From contig CAJHZI010000308.1 in assembly GCA_905160935.1 (NCBI GenBank), positions 261,001-325,000 on the forward strand: DNA of 64,000 nucleotides, in the 5' to 3' direction. This document shows, in pieces, positions 56,941 through 64,000 of the stretch. Under the pieces are notes generated by a model. It was given only the letters and a program-made list of their open reading frames with translations, was not told the origin of the DNA and made no database searches. The translations under genes were made by a program, and so were the position numbers. Every line of letters begins with the position of its first letter. The stretch's first letter is position 1. The DNA is from Enchytraeus crypticus (Eukaryota > Annelida > Clitellata > Enchytraeida > Enchytraeidae).

Positions 56941-58219
56941 CACCCAGCAGCTGATTAATTTATTGATATATAAAAGGTAAATTTGATCTTTTGTTATTAT
57001 AATCAAGTTTTAGTCTTAGCCTATAGGAAAAGTTGCATTTGGATGTATAGTCTATAGGGAAGGTTGCACTTCGATGCAATGTTTATTAATGTATGAAATG
57101 TTTTGACTTCATATGTCGCTGATTGAGTCACTGGAATTGATATTAACTTTTACATCATGTTGACAAATAGTGCTGAATCAAATTGATTTCATCTCTGCTC
57201 AGCATATAATTAGATGACTTTCTTTTGTTTTGATTCTGTTGTTCAGCTGCTAAGGTTAAATTGAATCATATTTATTTCACTTTAGGTTACATCATACTCA
57301 AGTAATACATGAGATAAAGTGAAAAAGGAAAGCACGAAAGCACGACATGTGCCGTAAGCAAACAGCCCAAATAAACCACCATATGAAGTAGTTAAAAGCT
57401 AACAGCAAGTCAAGACATTCAATCAATTCAGCACATTTCTACATGCTTCTCAAGTTCAGTTTCTTTAGTTAACGTTAAAGGTTCTGCTACTTTAACTAAC
57501 TAATGTGAAACGTGATTGAGTTCTGTATGCAGATGTCTGTATGCAGATTTATTTTGGATTAGTTGCATTAGTTTTTTGGCTTAAGGCATTGCGATTGAAA
57601 GTTGTGAAAATGAGTAGATCATTTAAAGATCTTAGGACATTTCATATCAGATAGATATGCTGCATTGTTGAAACACAGTGTCAGAAGGTGACGACATGCT
57701 TAAAACAATAAATAATCAGATTATTTGTTGTCCTTACTGGTGTCATGCTCTGAGGTTGATGCTTGCCCTGTAATGGCTGTACTTTGGTATCAAACACTGA
57801 TGTCGATGCATGTCATGCTGTACTTTCGTGTGCTGATGTTATTGCTTGTCCCATAATGTTCTAAAATCTGATTGACTGAAATTGTATAATATGTTATTTT
57901 AATAAATTGTGTGCATGTATGCTGATATTGTTAATTAGCTGAGTCTGGATATCATTCTTTATAATATCATCATTATTTTGTATCCATGGATGTTCTGAAA
58001 CTTTAAATGTTAATATCCACATTCGCACTTATATGCACTCCTTAAGGTCATGAATTATCGTGGTTTCAATGTGTTCTTTAAGTTCATACGACTACAAATA
58101 TTTATATCATAGCTGCACAAATATAAAAGATAAGGATTGTTCAGGGTTGTAACTGAAATACCTTGAAGCGATGATACAGTACTAGGCTAATAATAATAAT
58201 AATAATGATAATAATATTA

Positions 58220-58350
58220 TGACTGGCTGGAGTTAGTGGCGATGTCGGTAAGATATTCATTCGACTGCGAATCAGTGTATGCGGGGTTCAAATCCTGGGC
58301 TTTCCCGTCACTGATATTGCTTTCGAGTGAGGAAACTGTCATTAACTTCA
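58220..58350 (+). mobile_element. SINE family A, best copy
   Basis: GACTGGCTGGAGTTAGTGGC, GATGTCGGTAAGATATTCAT, the B box GGGTTCAAATCC, CCCGTCACTGAT and GAGTGAGGAAACTGTCATTA. The spacing of A-like and B boxes suits a tRNA-derived head. Confidence 0.65.
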
Positions 58351-60009
58351 CTTGAGTTTTTTTTAAATTATATTGTACGGCTGTAATTCTCTACATATGA
58401 TTGGTATTATTCTTTCTCAAATTTTTTTTGCATGAATTTTTGTTATGTGGTATGCACAAAATATCTTTTTGAGAAACTTTTTTTTCTTATAGTTTCAGAC
58501 TTCCGTATCATATTTGGAGATTTTTGGATAGGATTTGGAGGTTTTATGGCTGAGCTGATATGAATGTGCATGTTGCTATTTTATTGTATAATAGTGTTTG
58601 TTTGAATTACTCATGCTTGGAAAGTGATTTTGAAATTGTAACTGTAATTTGATTTGCAGTAGAAATGTGCGGTGATATGCTATTTTTGATTGGTTGTGTA
58701 ATTTAATTCTGTCAAGCGCACTGTACATTATGACAATCATTGCTTCTTTCCGTTTTTAGACATTACTATTTTAGTATCCATTAATACTACGAGTGTTAAA
58801 TGTTGTATATTCATATGTAGCAATTTGTCAGAATAGGTAGATATATTGAGAAGTTTACATATATACTTATGATGAGAAGAATGTCTGCCTTTCAAGAAAT
58901 AAATAATTTTTTATCTTTTCAAATTTAGTAAAAGATTTCAAAAAATTTCTGTTCATTAGGGTCATTTTGTATACATTAATTAATATTGTAGAAGTGCAAC
59001 GTAAATTATCTTTTTCCTAGATGATTATGCTTTCTTGCTGTGTGTTTATGGTTTAATCGTAAATCATAATCTAATCTTAACGCCAGTGGATACTAATTTG
59101 ATTACAGGAATTGCAAAAATTGCAGGCGTTGTAGTAAATAATTAACTGAATGATAGCATTTATTCATTGCTTGCAATGAACAAGTTGCTCAATAATGGCT
59201 TATAGTGACGTAATTATTAAATTTAACAAGTAAAGCAAATGAATCCGTTTCTAAACTTCCAAATTGTTTTAATGTACAAGAAATTGCAGTGTATATTTTA
59301 GAAATAGAATGCGGCAAATCATGCAACATTAATAATTAATGATAGCAATTTGCAAAGTTTTTCTTTAGTGGAAATATCTGTTCTATATCTCAAATTTTCA
59401 CAATTTTCTTGATCATTGGTAGTCAGGCTCCTGGCATAGCGAACTGTCTTGCAAAAACTTTAAGATGCAAATTTTGAAGCACCTTACTATTTTGAAATAT
59501 TAATAGCTACCTCATTAAGTAGGTTCAGTTCAAAGATAAATGCTTTGCGGTAATAAACCTCCTCAATGTACATTTCTTGTGTATTTGTGTTTATGCAACA
59601 GTGGAGGAATATAATTATAAATTGCAGCCTTGTAGCTTAATAGAGGAGTGTACTGTTGTATACAAGGATGTATAAAAGGTTAACATTAGAATGGGATTAG
59701 TGACGTATCATAATGTTGTCGTATAGGAAATTGTCTTAATTTTTGTACTACTTTGAACTCGATATTCAGTTTATTTGTTTTCATTAACTCAACCTTTTAA
59801 TATAATTTTTGCTCCTATTCTCTTGTAATGTTATATGCATGTATATAGCTGCCTTTGTTTGTGACCTTTCTTCTCTCACTCTATTTACTGAGGTCATAGA
59901 AATGGCTATGTTTGGCATGCTTGTAAATAATGTAATAGCCTATATCATAGAGTTGTATGCTGATGACTTCTCTCCTTGTCACTCTATTACTTTCCTTCTC
60001 TTTCTTTCT

Positions 60010-60012
60010 CTA

Positions 60013-60043
<31 letters not shown>

Positions 60044-60045
60044 GT
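60010..60045 (+). repeat. (CT)n microsatellite
   Basis: About 16 CT units after a TCTTTCTTTC lead-in. Confidence 0.8.
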
Positions 60046-61194
60046 TCTCTGTTATATATGTCTAGTTTATAGTTGTTGAACATGTAAATAGCTACCTCCT
60101 TCAGTGTATGTGTATTTATTTCTGTCTAGGACAATTATGTATTATGTTTAGTCTTCTGAATTTTTTGTAGTGTTGTGCTGCTAGGATATTATTTTAATGC
60201 TTCTATACGTATTAATAATGAAAAGAATACGCTACATACTCAGATACACATATACGAGAACTTCACCGCTTCTTATATATCATATGTCCAAATAACAAAC
60301 AACTATTTCTCCACATGTATGATTTTTCTTCAATTTGATTGGCCTGTGGTTATTGTAGATCCATTTGGGATGCATTTATTCCACTATAATTATACTTATT
60401 TACAATTACAGCAATAGGCATCATAAAAACTAATCAATATAGCACATTTTGTACAAAATCATCATGATGTTTTGTAATCTACATCCTAATTTTGTTGGAT
60501 TGGTGAGTTGATAGATGTAGTCATACTTGAAACAAGTTAATTTGATTGAGCAGGATGTTCAAGCAATGTCAGATCATACCTACATACTATATCATCATAG
60601 GTAGTCTTTAATATGGACACCTATACGGTTAATAGTTAATGCGGTTAAGACTTCTACAATGTGAATCATGGAACTAATCATTAGCACGTAGCCTCTAACA
60701 GGTAAAAAGTATGCTCTTGTATTTCTTATTACACCTAATTTTTGGAGTATTAGCGACCAGTGAAGTAGTTCTTCCTACGTTGTGCCATTATATCTTGTAG
60801 CTGATATATGCTTGCTTGTATACGCCGGTGATGCAAACACTTGTGTGTGTAGTTGAAAGTCTGATCAATGTATTTTAGAATATTTATGCTAGGAAATTAT
60901 AAGGTACTGGTGCTAGCAGAAGTGTTTGTGATTGTGGCTCTATGTTAAGTGTACATCTGATTGTCTGTCTGTTTGTGTGTGTGTGCATGTCGTTTGTATA
61001 CAAGCATCCTTGTGTGCTTCTGTTATATATGTGTCTATTTTAGTGTAAGATGATGTCATTCTCAATTTTGAAATACTAGCACTAAGCACGCAATGATTAA
61101 ATCACATCCAAATTAGTAGTAACATACATCGCTTATATTCTGTAATTTAATTTATCAGCTCACTCCTGTTTCGCTAATATTGTATATTATGATT

Positions 61195-61275
61195 TAAGTA
61201 GTGGCTTGGATTTGTCTCAATAGTGCTTGATGTTGTCATGGACGACAGTAGCACTCTAATTTTTATTATTATTTA
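61195..61275 (+). mobile_element. CR1-like LINE 3-prime tail
   Basis: GGATTTGTCTCAATAGTGCTTGATGTTGTC, then GACAGTAGCACTCTAATTTT and TTATTATTATT. It is the extreme 3-prime end only. Confidence 0.65.
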
Positions 61276-63639
61276 GTGCATGATTTAAAAATTATTTACT
61301 ATTGGGTGATTGATGTATGATAATGAATGGTTTTATTAGTGAAGCATTTAATCATTGAAGACCTGTAGATTTTATTTGTAAATTTTATTTAATGAAGTAG
61401 TGACGTATTTAATGTTAATGAAATTTTAATGTTATTGGTAGCAGTTTTTATATAATTACAATATTTATTACATCAGTAGATTTACTGAGGCAGTTAATGG
61501 CAAACTAGTTCAGATACATCGGATACCAAATTTCTTGAAGCTAAAATATCCCTTAGTGGTTTACTATGTTGTATTACCGTTATGATAGGTTCAATTTGTT
61601 GGTAGATGGCTAGCTTTTTAGTAACCTTGAAATGCGACACGGTAGGTGTGTGTGTGGCTCGAACCTGCCATGTAGAAGAACTGGTTTGTATTGAATAGTA
61701 TATTTTATCCTTGAATATTTGTCTTGATGTGGTATAAAATTGTAACGATGTTATTACTTTAAACTTATAATTTGAATTTTTACCAGTAATTTTTTACAAA
61801 ACTATTATGGATATTGAAGCTACATTCCAGTTAAGCATTTATTTAATATTATTTATTTTGGACACATGAATAAATTATAAATTTTAGTATTGTAATCATT
61901 GTTAAGCAGTTACCTAGAGCTGATTAATTCAGAGCTAGATCTAAGAATGGTTCTTACATTTATTAAACACAAGCAATTACTGTCACTAGTAATTATTATA
62001 GCTCTCTATGTTCGCTTCTAAATCTGTCCTAATAAATTTAAATGTTGAAACGGGATAATATTAGAAATAAACTACAACGCATACCTATCGTAATATCATT
62101 CTATTAATATTAAATATTTTTGTTGTCATAGGTCAGTCTGAATGCTTTTTGACTTGTGTTTGCTTCACTGTCGTTAAAACTTTATTTATGTTGATGCTGT
62201 TGTAACTTGAATCTACTGTTAACCAAGAGCATTGCTGTGCGACCAGAAATTGACTAAACACTACGTGTTATACAGCATTCTTGAGAACACTTTATAACAT
62301 CATCTCAGTTGTGTACAATAAACTAAAAATAAATGCGTCAACATTTCTACATGAACAGGCATAAGGGTGAATGTGAACGGGCTAAACTCCAGTTAGATAT
62401 AGCGATAGTCTATATAAGATTCTATCCGGTATAGGGGAAATGAAAGTTTGAACATGTGCTCGTTGTTGAAATTTTTTGAAGAGTGTACTGTAGTTTAATA
62501 TATATTTAATGCATGAATTTGAGAAAAATATTCTGCCTCATTCGTTACAAGTTATAATTTGGGGTTCTTCATGATCATATCGACCAGTAAGGCAGATTTT
62601 GTGCATAGGAGTATTATGTGCAAAATATTGATCAACATTGAATACGTAAGTTTTTAGACGTTGTGTATACACACTGCATGTATATATTTATGTTGTTACT
62701 TATGTTTTTATGTCTCGTTGAGTACATTTGTTTCTATGTGTATTTATTGTTCTGAGTATCTTTTATATATCTTACGCTATGTAGTAGCTACATGTATGCT
62801 GATTATTAGAAATTTACAAGATTTTGCAGCTCGAAACATTTTCAATTTTGTCGAATATAAAAATAAACTATTGGCCTTGTTAGTTGTGTATATTAGAAAG
62901 TTCAGGCCAGAAACACTGAAAGGGCTCTCTTTGGCAAAGTAGTAAATAAATAATTCCAGTGAGAGTTAAGGGATTTAGTGAATGTGAAAATTCGATTCTT
63001 TAAGTATCTACTGTGGTCGCTAACGATAACACAATTGAACAGATTTTAGAATATATTGAATTAATAGTAAATAATATTGTGGTATAAATAACTATAATGG
63101 AGGATTGCAAGATATAGCTATAGATATTATTATAAATTTTAGGAGGCATTGGCTTCTAATAAAGAACAAATCTAGTCAAACCAAGATTTTATAATCTTTT
63201 ACTCACCAATTCTTAGCAGAAAACACGCATATATACAATTACATTGCAAAACGTGACACAACAGAATACATATAAAAAAGTGTACATAAAGTTTTATTTC
63301 AAATTTTCAATTTCAAATTTTTCACAAACTGCAGAATAGTTAAAACAACATTTTTAAAATCGCTAGCGCCAGAATTTATAACGAATACTCGACAAAGAGT
63401 CATTGCTATCTATGGCAAATTTACTTTTAATATTTAAATAATCATTGTAATCGGGAGAGTCCAAATGCTGCTTAGCACTTAACTTATCATGATTTTGACT
63501 CTTACAGCTTGTAAGTTAGACAAGGGCGTAATTCAAAAGGTAAAAAATTAAATTTAGCCACATATGGTAATCATATATTGTAATCTATCACTTCCGTTAT
63601 AAAAAATGTCTTTGAATCTCTCTCCCACCCTCCCATCTA

Positions 63640-63835
63640 AGTCATCATTTTCCCTTGAATCCCAGTTTATCTAGGGTCTGGATACGAATAAACCTTCACT
63701 TTTGCATTAGTTTATGAAAATTTTGTAGCAATTTCTAGAGCCTACGCGCTCACCAATTTGAGTGCTTTGTCGCCTTTACGTCACGTGCACGGTTGATCTA
63801 TTCTTTAGCAACTCGGACACTACACGGTTGAACCA
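63640..63835 (+). mobile_element. SINE family C
   Basis: CATCATTTTCCCTTGAATCC, CAGTTTATCTAGGGTCTGG, TTTTGTAGCAATTTCTAGAG, GCCTACGCGCTCACCAATT and GATCTATTCTTTAGCAACTC follow the same order as the copy at 52925. Confidence 0.6.
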
Positions 63836-64000
63836 ACCCTCCCATTTAAATGAATAGGCTTATTAATTTTTAAAATAATATATAAAATATCTCGTAACTA
63901 ATTTACAATTCAAATATCTTTTTTAAATTAATTAAATAAAGTAAATTCTTATCTCAACATCCCAATGCACTACCGATCTATGCACAAGAGCCCTTCGAGA

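Larger units (their letters stand above)
56945..63635. other. Gene-poor AT-rich region
   Basis: I find no supported coding region here. The frames at 59809, 60175 and 62661 are AT-rich, lack motifs and include a (CT)n tract. Recognisable repeats are a SINE A at 58220, a (CT)n tract at 60010-60045 and a LINE tail at 61195. Some of it could be extended 3-prime UTR of SINHCAF (further AATAAA at about 58900), which sequence alone cannot show. Confidence 0.4.

Noticed and set aside
59809..62942. Small plus-strand frames in the right-hand region
   Set aside because: AT-rich, without motifs, partly made of (CT)n, and without matching splice partners.

Overview
This is a eukaryotic window from an AT-rich, intron- and repeat-rich invertebrate animal genome. 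The evidence is split genes with GT-AG introns, single-copy metazoan gene families, and many non-LTR retrotransposons (LINEs), short interspersed elements (SINEs), hAT and piggyBac elements and (TA)n tracts. The species cannot be named from the sequence. No rRNA, bona fide tRNA, CRISPR or operon is visible.

Layout. 0.6-6.3 kb, minus strand: a TCP11-like gene (TCP11L1 family), six exons, with its C-terminal end off the left edge. 6.3-15.6 kb: repeats, including a LINE with a restriction-like endonuclease (7.05-9.8 kb), a foldback element (10.8-11.26 kb) and a second LINE with an exact 19-bp target duplication (11.45-12.85 kb). About 15.95-25.58 kb, plus strand: an unrecognised immunoglobulin-domain, single-pass membrane receptor gene. 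25.6-35.3 kb: a repeat block with a mariner-like relic, LINE tails, a 116-bp tandem array and a decayed piggyBac element delimited by TTAA. 35.4-40.8 kb, plus: MGST3, five exons, 152 residues. 43.06-43.54 kb, minus: SDHAF1, single exon, convergent with MGST3. 43.8-52.2 kb: hAT element, three CR1/L2-like LINE copies and long (TA)n tracts. 52.6-55.8 kb, plus: SINHCAF (FAM60A), four coding exons. 56-64 kb: AT-rich sequence with scattered SINE and LINE pieces and no gene I can support.

The five genes are unrelated in function: a TCP11-family protein, a surface receptor, a membrane glutathione transferase, a mitochondrial complex II assembly factor and a Sin3-HDAC subunit. They do not form a pathway or cluster. 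Splice phases agree at every junction given for TCP11L1, MGST3 and SINHCAF, and for the receptor from its second exon on, so these four models are supported by reading frame as well as by homology. The most unusual items are the receptor gene with a possible decayed alternative Ig half-exon, the tandemly copied splice acceptor in TCP11L1, a microsatellite that grew inside a LINE, and the element copies with clean boundaries.
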